NCBI RefSeq assembly: GCF_023701695.1
Contig: NZ_JAJOZC010000001.1
Location: 1,178,001-1,242,000 of the forward strand
DNA from: Streptomyces sp. RKAG290
Lineage (GTDB): Bacteria > Actinomycetota > Actinomycetes > Streptomycetales > Streptomycetaceae
Direction of reading: 5' to 3'
DNA: 64,000 bases
Shown in pieces: positions 18,116 to 26,766 of the stretch. The notes beneath the pieces are model-generated. The model was not told the DNA's origin. It saw nothing but the letters and a program-made list of their open reading frames with translations, and ran no database searches. The stretch's first letter is position 1, and the number at the start of each line of letters is the position of its first letter. The position numbers were made by a program, and so were the translations under genes.

Positions 18116-18717
18116 ACGACACCAGTACGGCCTTGAAGAGCGACCGGGAGCCCGCCCTGTCGAGGGTCACCGTGATCCACACCCTGGGCCCTTCGGGCAC
18201 CAACCTGGAGAAGGCCGCCCACCATTGGCTCGCGGAGCGGGGCGTCGCCGGGAAGGTGGTGCTCCACACCGAGGTGGAGGACGGCCTCGACGCGATGGCC
18301 TTCGACGGCACCGAGGCCATCCTCGCCTGCGCCGTCTACCCCCGGCTGCACGACCTCGTCTTCAGGAACCTGCACCGCCTGGAGATGGCCGACAGCTTCA
18401 TCATCGACACCCACGACATGGTCCTGGCCGGGCGTCAGGACCACGCCGCCATGGCCACGATCGTCAGCCACCCGGCCCCCAGCAGCCTGGTGGCCGAGCT
18501 CGGCGACGTCACGCTGACCAGCAGCAACTCGCGTGCCGCGGCACTGTGCGCCGCCGGGAAGTACGACGCCTGCGTGACGACCGGGCCCGCCGCCGCGACC
18601 GAGGGGCTGCGGCTGATCAAGAACTTCGGCCCGGTGCCGATGATCTTCACTCTGCACGTCGGCCGGACCCCCGGTGACGACACCCGCAGCGGCACAGGGA
18701 TCGGAAGCGCATGTTGA
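18112..18717 (+). CDS. BacA-like prephenate decarboxylase homologue (prephenate dehydratase superfamily, no ACT domain)
   Basis: This 201-residue protein begins its core with VTVIHTLGPSGTNLEKAAHHW. It continues with TIVSHPAPSSLVAELG, LTSSNSRAAALCAAGKYDACV and LIKNFGPVPMIFTLH. The same blocks occur in Bacillus BacA of the bacilysin pathway. BacA removes CO2 from prephenate without aromatisation, giving the dihydro-hydroxyphenylpyruvate precursor of anticapsin. Like BacA it lacks the Thr-Arg-Phe motif needed for dehydratase activity and lacks the regulatory ACT domain. It overlaps the preceding stop by four bases (ATGA) and the next start by seven. No BacB-like cupin or BacG-like reductase is visible, so the downstream chemistry must differ from bacilysin. 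Confidence 0.72.
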   Translation: MNDTSTALKSDREPALSRVTVIHTLGPSGTNLEKAAHHWLAERGVAGKVVLHTEVEDGLDAMAFDGTEAILACAVYPRLHDLVFRNLHRLEMADSFIIDTHDMVLAGRQDHAAMATIVSHPAPSSLVAELGDVTLTSSNSRAAALCAAGKYDACVTTGPAAATEGLRLIKNFGPVPMIFTLHVGRTPGDDTRSGTGIGSAC

Positions 18718-19963
18718 TCGTCGTCCAGCCCCTGTCCGCCGGCGTCCGGCTCACCGCCCGGATGGTGGCCGCCGGGGTCCCCTGCCTCGTACCGACCCAG
18801 TTCCCCGAGCTGCTGCCGCCCGAGGTGCACTCCGGCGCGACCGTCGTCGACTGGCACCCCGACGCGGGTGTGGCCGGGCTGCTCCGCCTGGTCGAGAAGG
18901 CCGTCGCGGAGACCGGGGCCGCGCCCACCGGCGTCGTCGCCGGCTTCGAGTACGCGGTGCCGGAGGCCGCCGAACTGGCCCGGAAGCTCGGGCTGCCCGC
19001 GCTCGGCGCGGGTGCGGCCGAGGCCGTGCGGCAGAAGGACGTCATGCGGCGGCGGTGCGAGGAGCGCGCGGTCGCCTTCCCACGCTCGGTCACGGTCGGC
19101 CCCGGCGACACGGGCCCCTGTCCGCTGCCGTTCCCGGTGGTGGTCAAGCCGGTCGACTGCGGCGGCAGCCTGCTGGTGAGCCTCTGCCACGACCAGGAGG
19201 AGTACGCGCGGGCCTGCGCGGCCGTGCACGACCCCGGCGAGGACGTGAAGTTCCACCCGAACCCGCGCCGGACCGCCCAGGTCGAGGAGTACGTGGAGGG
19301 CCCTGAGTTCTCCCTCGACGGCTGGGTCGACGCCGACGGCCCGCACCTCGCGAGCGTCACCACCAAGTTCCTCTCCGCCCCGCCGGACTTCTTCGAGATG
19401 GGCCACATCGCCACCGCGCCGGAGCGTTCGCCGCACGGCGAGGTCCTGGAGCGGTTCGCCCGCGAAGTCGTGGCCGCTTTCGACCTCACGGTGGGCCCGT
19501 TCCACATCGAGACCCGGATCGTCCGCGACCGCGGCCCCGTCCTGATCGAGGTGGGTGCCCGGCTCGCCGGCGACAACATCCCCGAACTGGTGCTCGCCGG
19601 GCCCGGCGTGGACCTGTGCGCCGCCACGGCCGACGCCGCGCGCGGGGTGCGGCACGACTCCGGCGCGCTGTCACCGGTGAGCGCGGGTCTCGCGTTCGTC
19701 ACCACCGACCGGCCCGGCACCTTCGCCGGAACGCTCCCCGGTATCGACGCCTTCACGCAGGCGGCGGAGTTCCGCGGCCTCCTGCCGGAGGCGGAACCGG
19801 GGCGGAGCTCGACCCGGGCGACATTTTCAGCAACCGGGTCGCCCGTATCCACTTCGAGGGCGACCTTGACCGGGTCGAGGGCCTCGTCGCCTCGGTCCTC
19901 GCAGACGTGAGGGTCGACGTCGACGGCGTCGGCCACCAGGACAAGGAAGGTGCCCGCGCATGA
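18711..19963 (+). CDS. ATP-grasp ligase B (apparent -1 frameshift at 19799-19802)
   Basis: The enzyme starts MLIVVQPLSAGVRLTARMV. It shows ATP-grasp motifs: QKDVMRRRCEERAVAFP, FPVVVKPVDCGGSLLV (ATP-binding Lys), AQVEEYVEGPEFSLDGWV and VLIEVGARLAGDNIPEL (metal-binding Glu/Asn). In the sequence as given, the frame leaves the family pattern after PEAEPG. Another frame resumes with AELDPGDIFSNRVARIHFEG and ends at 19963, overlapping the next start as ATGA. Adding one G to the GGGG run 19799-19802 restores a 417-residue protein. It probably joins an amino acid to another amine; with ligase A it would allow two ATP-grasp couplings. Confidence 0.78.
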
Positions 19964-21042
19964 GCAATGAACTGACCGTCACCCCCACGACCACCCCGCG
20001 CCCACGGCCCGAAGCGGACGGGGCGGCCGGGCCCGTGCTCACCGATCACGCGTTCTTCATGCGGACTGGCAAGCGGCGCGGCTGGCGGGGGCAGACTGTG
20101 GCGGACCGGGACAGCATCCCGGCGCTGCGGCCCACGGCCGCCGCCGTGCTCGCCGGCCAGACGGTCGTCGACGAGTTCGCCGCGTACCGGCTCGCGGACG
20201 GCACGGTCGCCGTGTTCCGCCCCGACAGCCACATCAAGCGGCTGAACAACGGTGCCCGCCGGCTCGCGATGCCGCAGGTCGACTTCGACCGGGTGTGGAG
20301 TTCGGTCCGGGCGCTGGTCGAGCTGGACGAGGGCTGGCTGCCGCAGGACGCGGGGGCTTCCATGCGGCTGCGGGCGGTGCTCGCAGCCGACGGCGCGGCG
20401 CTGGCCGCCGGGCCCGCGGACGACTGCCTCTTCTACGTGCTCGGGTCGGTGTCGGCCGTGACGGAGGCGAAGCCGCTGAAGGCCATGACCCTGGACGGGT
20501 ACGTGCGGGCCTGGCCCGGCGGCACCGGTGACGTGAAAGCGGTGGGCGGAATCGCGGCGGGCGTGGTGCCCGGCGAGATCGCCGACAACTACGGCAACGA
20601 CCACGTGCTGTGGCTCGACGGGCCACAGGGGCGCTTCGTGCAGCAGATCGGCGAGCTGAACGCGTTCTTCGTGATCGACGGCGTGCTGACCACACCCGCG
20701 CTCGACCGCACCGTGCTGCCCGGCATCACCCGCGACTCCGTCGTGAAGCTGGCCCGGGACGCGGGGACCCCCGTCGTCGAGCGGCCGGTGGAACTCGCCG
20801 AGGTCCTCAAGGGTGTTGCCGACGGCTCCGTCACCGAGGCCTTCGCCACCGGCACGGCCACCGGGGTGTCACCGGTGGTCTCCCTCGGCCACCAGGGCGA
20901 GGAGTACCGGCTCCGGTCGCAGGAGGCCGGACCGGTGACCGCCCGCTTCCGCGACCTGCTGGACGGCATCCACCGGGGCGAGTCCATCGACCGGTTCGGC
21001 TGGATGCGCCGGATCACCGAAGTGGCGCCCGTACACGCCTGA
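19960..21042 (+). CDS. Divergent BCAT-fold (PLP class IV-like) protein lacking the PLP-pairing Glu
   Basis: This 360-residue protein keeps the class IV fold and Lys193 in GGTGDVKAVGGIAA. The Glu that contacts the pyridine nitrogen is Gln229 (RFVQQIGELN instead of RYVEELGGMN). The substrate-channel motif HYGQ.FEGMKAYR has become LAGQTVVDEFAAYR, and the YLRP loop has become MRLRAV. It is unlikely to be an ordinary aminotransferase. It may catalyse another PLP reaction, bind without turning over, or partner one of the intact BCATs. Its position, ATGA-coupled to ligase B and 14 bases before the ferredoxin gene, ties it to the pathway. Confidence 0.8.
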   Translation: MSNELTVTPTTTPRPRPEADGAAGPVLTDHAFFMRTGKRRGWRGQTVADRDSIPALRPTAAAVLAGQTVVDEFAAYRLADGTVAVFRPDSHIKRLNNGARRLAMPQVDFDRVWSSVRALVELDEGWLPQDAGASMRLRAVLAADGAALAAGPADDCLFYVLGSVSAVTEAKPLKAMTLDGYVRAWPGGTGDVKAVGGIAAGVVPGEIADNYGNDHVLWLDGPQGRFVQQIGELNAFFVIDGVLTTPALDRTVLPGITRDSVVKLARDAGTPVVERPVELAEVLKGVADGSVTEAFATGTATGVSPVVSLGHQGEEYRLRSQEAGPVTARFRDLLDGIHRGESIDRFGWMRRITEVAPVHA

Positions 21043-21056
21043 GGGAGGAGAGAACC

Positions 21057-21371
21057 ATGGCGTATGTCGTCACCGACGAATGCGTAGGCTGCAAGTACAC
21101 CGACTGTGTGGACGTCTGCCCCGTGAGCTGTTTCCACGAGGGTCCCGAGATGCTCTACATCGACCCCGAGGAATGCATCGACTGCAACGCGTGCGTTGCC
21201 GAGTGCCCGCCCGAGGCGATCTGGGCGGACATCGACCTGCCGGAGGACAAGCTCCAGTGGATCGAGATCAACGGCGAGATGAGCAACAAGTACCCGGTCA
21301 TCTTCGAGAGCCGGGGCACCAAGGGCGAGCCCGTCGAGGCCCCCGCCGAGCCTTCCAGCCAGCCTTCCTGA
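21057..21371 (+). CDS. Seven-iron (3Fe-4S/4Fe-4S) ferredoxin
   Basis: This 104-residue protein has Cys9, Cys12, Cys17, Cys21, Cys40, Cys43, Cys46 and Cys50 in the Azotobacter FdI spacing, with CKYTDCVDVCPVSCFHEG and CIDCNACVAECPPEAIW. Such ferredoxins donate single low-potential electrons. The gene sits 23 bases before the radical SAM gene, so it most likely reduces that enzyme's cluster. A strong ribosome site (GGGAGGAGAG) precedes the ATG at 21057. The acidic, Pro/Ser-rich tail of about 25 residues is longer than the minimum. Confidence 0.93.
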   Translation: MAYVVTDECVGCKYTDCVDVCPVSCFHEGPEMLYIDPEECIDCNACVAECPPEAIWADIDLPEDKLQWIEINGEMSNKYPVIFESRGTKGEPVEAPAEPSSQPS

Positions 21372-21394
21372 CCCAAAGAGCGGGAGCCTAGGTC

Positions 21395-22930
21395 ATGACG
21401 ACCCACGTCGAGAACCCCTTCATGCTGGGCCTCGACTCGAACTTCTATCTGAAGGACGAGTTCGAGAGCCCCGAGAAGCGCACCAACGTCACCTGGTTCT
21501 ACCCGAAGATCTGCGCCTTCCAGGACGCCCTCGACTCCGAGGGCAAGAAGGCGGAGTACTTCTCGTTCCTGGACCGCCAGTCCCACCCGGAGCAGACCGA
21601 CATCCTGCTCTACTTCCACATCCCGTTCTGCGAGGCCTTCTGCAATTTCTGCGCCTGCTTCAAGGAGTCGGCGGCGAAGTACCAGGGCGAGCGGCAGAAG
21701 CGGTTCGTCCAGGCGATGGTCAAGGAGATCCAGCGCAACGCCCGCTCGAAGTACTTCGAGGGGACGAAGGTCAAGTACGTCCAGTTCGGCGGCGGTACGC
21801 CGTCCGCCCTGGAGCAGGAGTCGATGGCCACCATCCTGGAGGCCGTCCACCGGGAGTTCGACCTGAGCGAGGTCGACGGCATATCCCTGGAGGGCAGCCC
21901 GCTGGGGCTCTCCAAGGACGGCTACATCGAGATGCTGAAGTCGCTCGGCATCACCCGCATCTCCTTCGGCGTACAGACCCTCGACGAGGACATCCGCCGC
22001 AAGCTCACCATCAAGGCCAGCGTCGAACAGGTCCACCAGACCGCCGAGAACATCCGCAAGGCCGGCATCCGCACCTTCGCCCTGGACCTCATGTACAACC
22101 TGCCGGGGCAGGACGACGAAGTCCTGGCCCGGGACCTGGAGGGCATCTGCGGCGAGCTGCGCCCCAGCTTCGTGCAGACGTACCGCTTCAACCAGTGGGA
22201 GGGCACCCGCCTCGACCAGCAGATCCGGGCCGGCAAGGTCGCCGAGGTGAAGCCGTCGGGCGCCATCGAGCGGGACCAGTACCGGCAGATCAAGGACGGT
22301 CTGGCCGCGTACGGCTACGACAAGCAGCTCCTGATCAACTTCTTCACCCACCTCGACGACGCGGGCGAGATCGGCCTCAACCACGCCTGCGGCGGCAACG
22401 GCTACCGCGCCAGCTACACCCTCGGCATCGGTCCGGCCGCCGAGAACTACATGGGCGAGCGCAGCTACCGCAACCACACCGACGTCGAGCGGTGGATGCG
22501 GGAGGTCGACGAAGGCATCATCCCGATCGAGCAGGGCCGCATCTGCTCCGAGGACGAGGTCGAGAACCGGGTCATGGTCTTCTTCCCGGTCTTCGGAAGT
22601 GTCCACAAGGCCGACGTCGCCAACTTTGAGAAGTACCGCCGCGAGGTGGACTGGCTGGTCGAAGGGGGCTACGCGATCGAGACCGACGAGGACCTGACCC
22701 TCACCGAGGTCGGCCGGGAGAACGCCGGCAACATCGCCTTCCTCTTCTACTCGGACGAGGAGAAGGCCCGCGCCCGGCGCACGATGTACCTGTCGCTGAA
22801 GAACAAGCGCAACCCCTTCCACCAGGACGCGCAGAACATCCCGCGCACCCCGCTCTTCCTCCAGACCCGCCCGAAGTCGGCGGAGGAGATCACCAAGGAG
22901 AGCACCTCCGCCAAGCCTGAGGGGAGCTGA
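21395..22930 (+). CDS. HemN-like radical SAM enzyme
   Basis: This 511-residue enzyme carries the radical SAM signature HIPFCEAFCNFCACF: Cys79-x3-Cys83-x2-Cys86 ligate the 4Fe-4S cluster, and Cys88 is the extra Cys of HemN-type enzymes. It also has QFGGGTPSAL and LEGSPLGLSKDGY, typical of the HemN SAM site. HemN relatives outside haem synthesis perform C-methylation or cyclopropanation, in several cases using two SAM molecules. Ferredoxin, carrier protein and adenylation genes lie on either side, so a carrier-bound amino acid is a plausible substrate. The C-terminal 90 residues (ENAGNIAFLFYSDEE...) differ from true HemN. The next gene begins seven bases after the stop. Confidence 0.9.
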   Translation: MTTHVENPFMLGLDSNFYLKDEFESPEKRTNVTWFYPKICAFQDALDSEGKKAEYFSFLDRQSHPEQTDILLYFHIPFCEAFCNFCACFKESAAKYQGERQKRFVQAMVKEIQRNARSKYFEGTKVKYVQFGGGTPSALEQESMATILEAVHREFDLSEVDGISLEGSPLGLSKDGYIEMLKSLGITRISFGVQTLDEDIRRKLTIKASVEQVHQTAENIRKAGIRTFALDLMYNLPGQDDEVLARDLEGICGELRPSFVQTYRFNQWEGTRLDQQIRAGKVAEVKPSGAIERDQYRQIKDGLAAYGYDKQLLINFFTHLDDAGEIGLNHACGGNGYRASYTLGIGPAAENYMGERSYRNHTDVERWMREVDEGIIPIEQGRICSEDEVENRVMVFFPVFGSVHKADVANFEKYRREVDWLVEGGYAIETDEDLTLTEVGRENAGNIAFLFYSDEEKARARRTMYLSLKNKRNPFHQDAQNIPRTPLFLQTRPKSAEEITKESTSAKPEGS

Positions 22931-22937
22931 ACGGCCG

Positions 22938-23219
22938 GTGGATGCCCGTAAGACCCAGAAGGAGATCGAGGACGATCTCCGTGGGGTGATCGCCCATATC
23001 TTTCCGGGGCAGCTGGTCGAACTCGACTCCGACACACCGCTGTTCAACGGCGGCCTGTCGCTCAACTCGACCCAGATGATCGAACTGACCCTGGGTTTCG
23101 AGACGTTCTACGACATCGAGCTCGAACCCGAGCTGCTGACGACGGAGAACTTCGCGACCCTGGGTTCCCTCGCCGGTCTCCTGGAGGAACTCCTCGAAGA
23201 TGAGGTGTCCCCTGTCTGA
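22938..23219 (+). CDS. Acyl/peptidyl carrier protein
   Basis: This 93-residue acidic protein fits the four-helix carrier fold. The phosphopantetheine site aligns as LNSTQMIEL with Ser44, the usual Asp before Ser being Asn43. It would be activated by the AcpS-type enzyme at the cluster's right end and loaded by the stand-alone adenylation enzyme. The start is a GTG shortly after the radical SAM stop. The hydrolase gene overlaps its last 20 bases, showing tight coupling of carrier and hydrolase. Confidence 0.87.
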   Translation: MDARKTQKEIEDDLRGVIAHIFPGQLVELDSDTPLFNGGLSLNSTQMIELTLGFETFYDIELEPELLTTENFATLGSLAGLLEELLEDEVSPV

Positions 23220-23802
23220 GATCCGTTCGGACGTGCGCGTGGTGCTGATCCACGGGAACGCCGGAGCGAGCGTCGAGGGCATCTGGTTCCCGTATCTCAA
23301 GCGGGAACTGGAGGCCCTCGGCGCCGAGGTGGTGGCCGAGACCTTCCCCGACCCCATCAAGGGCCGGATGCGGTACTGGCTGCCCTACCTCACCGACGTC
23401 ATCCGCCCGGACGACAGGACAGTCATCGTCGGCCACTCGTCCGGCGCGCTGGCCGCCTTCCGGTACGCCGAGAAGGCGCCGCTCCTCGGCACCTTCGCCG
23501 TCGCCGGCCACCACCACGACTGCGGCTTCGAACTGGAGCGGCGCAGCGGCTTCTTCGACACCCCGTGGGACTGGGGCGCGATCCGCGCCAACCAGTCGTT
23601 CATCGAGCAGTTCCACTCGAAGGACGATCCCTGGGTGCCCTTCGATGTCGCCGAGGAACTGCACGAGCTGACCGGGAGCACCTTCAACGCCATGGACGGG
23701 ATGGGCCACTTCGGCTCGTACGACCAGCAGATGGACACCTTCCCGGAGCTGCTGGAAACGATCCGCCGCCGCCTCGACGGGACCCGCCTGGAGGAACGAT
23801 GA
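23200..23802 (+). CDS. RBBP9/YdeN-type serine hydrolase
   Basis: This 200-residue alpha/beta hydrolase has VVLIHGNAGAS, the nucleophile elbow VGHSSGA with Ser80, SKDDPWVP with the acid (Asp142/143) and GMGHFGSYD with His170. This is the full triad of the RBBP9/YdeN family. Between a carrier protein and an adenylation enzyme, its likely job is thioester release or editing, although amide or ester hydrolysis is equally allowed by the fold. There is no signal peptide. Its start overlaps the carrier gene by 20 bases, and its stop overlaps the next start as ATGA. Confidence 0.86.
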   Translation: MRCPLSEIRSDVRVVLIHGNAGASVEGIWFPYLKRELEALGAEVVAETFPDPIKGRMRYWLPYLTDVIRPDDRTVIVGHSSGALAAFRYAEKAPLLGTFAVAGHHHDCGFELERRSGFFDTPWDWGAIRANQSFIEQFHSKDDPWVPFDVAEELHELTGSTFNAMDGMGHFGSYDQQMDTFPELLETIRRRLDGTRLEER

Positions 23803-25385
23803 ACGTCATGCTCGCCGACGAGCTGCTCGAGCGGCGGCGGGACAGCGCGGCCACGGCCGTCGTGGACCTGGAGAGCGGCGAGCAGGTCTCCTACCGGACC
23901 CTCGCCCGGCGCGTCCAGGCCCTGACCGACCTCCTCGCCGGGCTCGGCGTGGGCCGGGGCGGCACCGTCGCGATGGTGATGGACAAGTCCGCCGCCTCGG
24001 TGGCCGTCATGTGGGCCACGCTGCGGCTCGGCGCCCGCTACGTGCCGCTGGACGAGTCGCTGCCGGCGGCCCGGATCGCGCTGCTGCTCGGCACGTGCGC
24101 GCCCACGGCCACCCTGATCCAGCCCGCCTACCGGGAACTGCTCGACGGCGCGCCGGCCGGGACGGTGGTCACGGTGGGCGTGGACCCCGTCGCCGCCGGC
24201 ACCGGCTGGGACCCCTCGGCCGAGGCCGAGCCGAGGCCGGCCGGTGTGGCGGGACGGAGCCCCGACGACCACGCGTACGTCGTCTTCACCTCCGGCTCGA
24301 CCGGGTCGCCCAAGGGCGTCGTGATCAGCCACCGGTCGATGTGCGCCCTGCTGGCCGGGGTGCAGGAGACCGTCGGCTTCGAGGAAGGCATGCGCTTCCT
24401 CAATGTGGCGCCGCTCTTCTTCGACGCCTCCGTCGTGGATCTGTGGTCGACGTTCCTGGTCGGCGGCAGCGTCCATCTGCTGCCCAGGCTGCGCATGCCC
24501 ACCCAGGTCACCCGGGCCGTCGAGGAGTGGCGGATCACCGACACGCTGCTCGTGCCGTCCGTGATCCGGATGCTGGTGAGCCGGTTCAGCGACGCCGGGC
24601 GGCGCGACCTCGGCTCGCTGCGGCGGCTGTGGTTCGGCGGCGAGTCGTGCCCGGTGTCGGTCCTGGAGGCGTTCTCCGCCCTCGTGCCGGGACTGCGGTA
24701 CGTGCACGGGTACGGGCCCACCGAGACCACGCACAGCGCCACGCTCTTCCTCACCGACGCCCCGGGCAAGGACGGCGAGGAGTTCCTGCCCATCGGCCAT
24801 CCACTGCCGGCCGTCGACGTGCTCGTCGTGGACGACGAGCTGCGGCCGGTGCGGGACGGCGAGACCGGCGAACTCCTCATCGGCGGACCGCAGGTGATGG
24901 TGGGCTACTGCGGCGAGCCGGAGCGCACCGCCCGGTCCGTCGTCGAGCTCCCGGCCGGCGCCGGGGGCCGGTACTACCGCTCCGGCGACTACGTGCGCCG
25001 GCGGCCCGAGGACGGCGCCCTGGTCTTCCTGGGGCGCCGCGACGACGCCCTGAAGATCAACGGCAACCTCGTCCACCTCTCCGAGGTGGAAGCGGCGACG
25101 CTGGCCGTGGGCGGGGGGACGGACTGCTGCGCGGTCCCGGTGGCCCACCCGCTGACCGGCCGCGCGATCATGCTCTTCGTCCTGGGCCGGCCGGACGGCG
25201 ACACGGGCCTGCGCGAGGAGGAGCTGCGCCGCGAGCTCGCGCTGCGGCTGCCCGACTACATGCTGCCGGCCCGCATCGAGTTCCTGGCCGACGGGGACGT
25301 GAGCCTGACGCCGTCCGGCAAGCTCGACCGCGACCGGCTGCGCGCGAGGGCGGACGCGACCGGAAAGGGAGCGGAGTCCCGTTGA
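23799..25385 (+). CDS. Stand-alone NRPS-type adenylation enzyme
   Basis: This 528-residue enzyme shows the adenylation core motifs in order: VVFTSGSTGSPKG (A3), FFDASVVDLW (A4), GYGPTETTHS (A5), YRSGDY (A7), GRRDDALKINGNLVHL (A8) and PSGKLDR (A10, catalytic Lys). It should activate an amino acid as the adenylate and load the separate carrier protein. The Asp in FDAS is the residue that binds an alpha-amino group, so an amino acid is favoured over an aryl or fatty acid. A by-eye pocket reading (D-A-V-L-W-G-G-H-S) matches no code I know and is tentative. The ATG overlaps the hydrolase stop as ATGA. Confidence 0.93.
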   Translation: MNVMLADELLERRRDSAATAVVDLESGEQVSYRTLARRVQALTDLLAGLGVGRGGTVAMVMDKSAASVAVMWATLRLGARYVPLDESLPAARIALLLGTCAPTATLIQPAYRELLDGAPAGTVVTVGVDPVAAGTGWDPSAEAEPRPAGVAGRSPDDHAYVVFTSGSTGSPKGVVISHRSMCALLAGVQETVGFEEGMRFLNVAPLFFDASVVDLWSTFLVGGSVHLLPRLRMPTQVTRAVEEWRITDTLLVPSVIRMLVSRFSDAGRRDLGSLRRLWFGGESCPVSVLEAFSALVPGLRYVHGYGPTETTHSATLFLTDAPGKDGEEFLPIGHPLPAVDVLVVDDELRPVRDGETGELLIGGPQVMVGYCGEPERTARSVVELPAGAGGRYYRSGDYVRRRPEDGALVFLGRRDDALKINGNLVHLSEVEAATLAVGGGTDCCAVPVAHPLTGRAIMLFVLGRPDGDTGLREEELRRELALRLPDYMLPARIEFLADGDVSLTPSGKLDRDRLRARADATGKGAESR

Positions 25386-26766
25386 CCGACGTGGAGTTGG
25401 CCCGCTTCGAGCGGTGCGGCGTGCTGACGGTCGTGCCCCGTTCGGCCACCGGTCTCGCGCTCGGCGACGACCCCGCGCTGCTCCTGCGCCACCGCGCTCA
25501 GGAGTTCCTTCCGGCGCCCGGCACCGTGGACCGGCTGGCGGACGCGTACGCCCGCGAGGGGCTCGACGTCGAGGCCCGGACGGAGGTGGGCATCACTGTC
25601 TCCGGCGCCCCCGCCCTGCTCGCGGAGGTCTTCGGCCACCCGGTGCGGCCGGTGCGGAACAAGTACATCCGGGAGACGGTCCGCCACGAGTTCGCCGCCG
25701 CCGGCCCGCTCCGCTCCCGGCTCCACACCGAGCTGGTCGCGGAGGTACGGGTCCCCCGGGCGGGCTTCGAGCTGGGCGTCGACGCCACCCCGCCTCTCCC
25801 CCGCGATGCCCGGTATCTGCGGCTGCCCGAGGACGCGGTGCGCCTCGCGGGCGCCGGCCGGTCGCACGCGGCCGGTGTCCGGGGCGACGGGGTCCGTGTC
25901 GTGATGGTGGACACCGGCCTGTACGACCATCCGCACCACCGCGCCCACGGCTACCGCACGACGGTCGTCCCCGCGCTGTCCGCCCTCGATCCCGCCGTGG
26001 ACGAACGCGGCCACGGCACCGCCATGTCGGCGCTGCTGCTCGCGGTCGCACCGAGGGCCGACCTCACCATGGTCAAGATGGCCTGCGAAAGCTTCTCCTT
26101 CCCGGTGGCCGCCTTCCAGCGGGCGGTGGAGCTGGCCCCGGACGTCATCTCGTGCAGCTGGGGCACCTTGCGCGCGGAGCCGCACCTCCATCTGGAGGTC
26201 GCGAACGCGGTGCGGCGCGGGATCACGGTCCTGTTCGCCGCCGGCAACGGTTCCACGGACCGGCGTACCGCCATGTTCCAGTCGGTGGCGACCCCGGACG
26301 CGATCACGGTCGGCGGGGTCCACGTGGGGCCGGACGGGCACAGACAGGCCGCCGACCTGGCTTCCAGCTACCGCTCGGACGTCTTCCCCGGCCGCCGGGT
26401 CCCCGACCTGTCCGGGCCCTGCGGCACGCTGCCGCACGGCGACTACGTGGTGTTCCCCACCCAGCCCGGGTGCATGTTCGACCGCCGCAACAGCGCGTAC
26501 GACGGCACCGCCCCGACGACGGGTGGCTGGTGTCCAGCGGAACATCGGGAGCGACGGCGTATGCGGCCGGAGTGGTGGCGCTCGCGGTGCAGCAGGGCAT
26601 CGGCAAGGGCCGCGCGCTGACCGCCGCGGACCTGGCGGACGCCTGTCTGCCGGTGACGCAGGGGCGGACGCTGACCGGCGACGACTGCGGCGGGACCTGC
26701 CCGAACGAGGCGGTGGGCCACGGCCTGCTCACCGCCTCGCTGCGCGCGGCTCCCGCGCTCAGATGA
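25382..26766 (+). CDS. Leaderless subtilisin-like (S8) protease (apparent -1 frameshift at 26511-26514)
   Basis: The reading starts at TTG 25382, overlapping the adenylation stop (TTGA) and preceded by GGGAGCGGAG; GTG 25391 is an alternative. The catalytic residues are Asp177 (VVMVDTGLYDH), His211 (ERGHGTAMSA) and Ser in SSGTSGATAYAAG. The last motif is in a different frame from the first two. Adding one C to the CCCC run at 26511-26514 gives TAPDDGWLVSSGTSG, the usual S8 sequence, and about 461 residues. No signal peptide is present and an unusual 170-residue N-terminal region precedes the catalytic domain, so it probably acts in the cytoplasm. Its role could be trimming a peptide product or processing a cluster protein. 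Confidence 0.75.
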
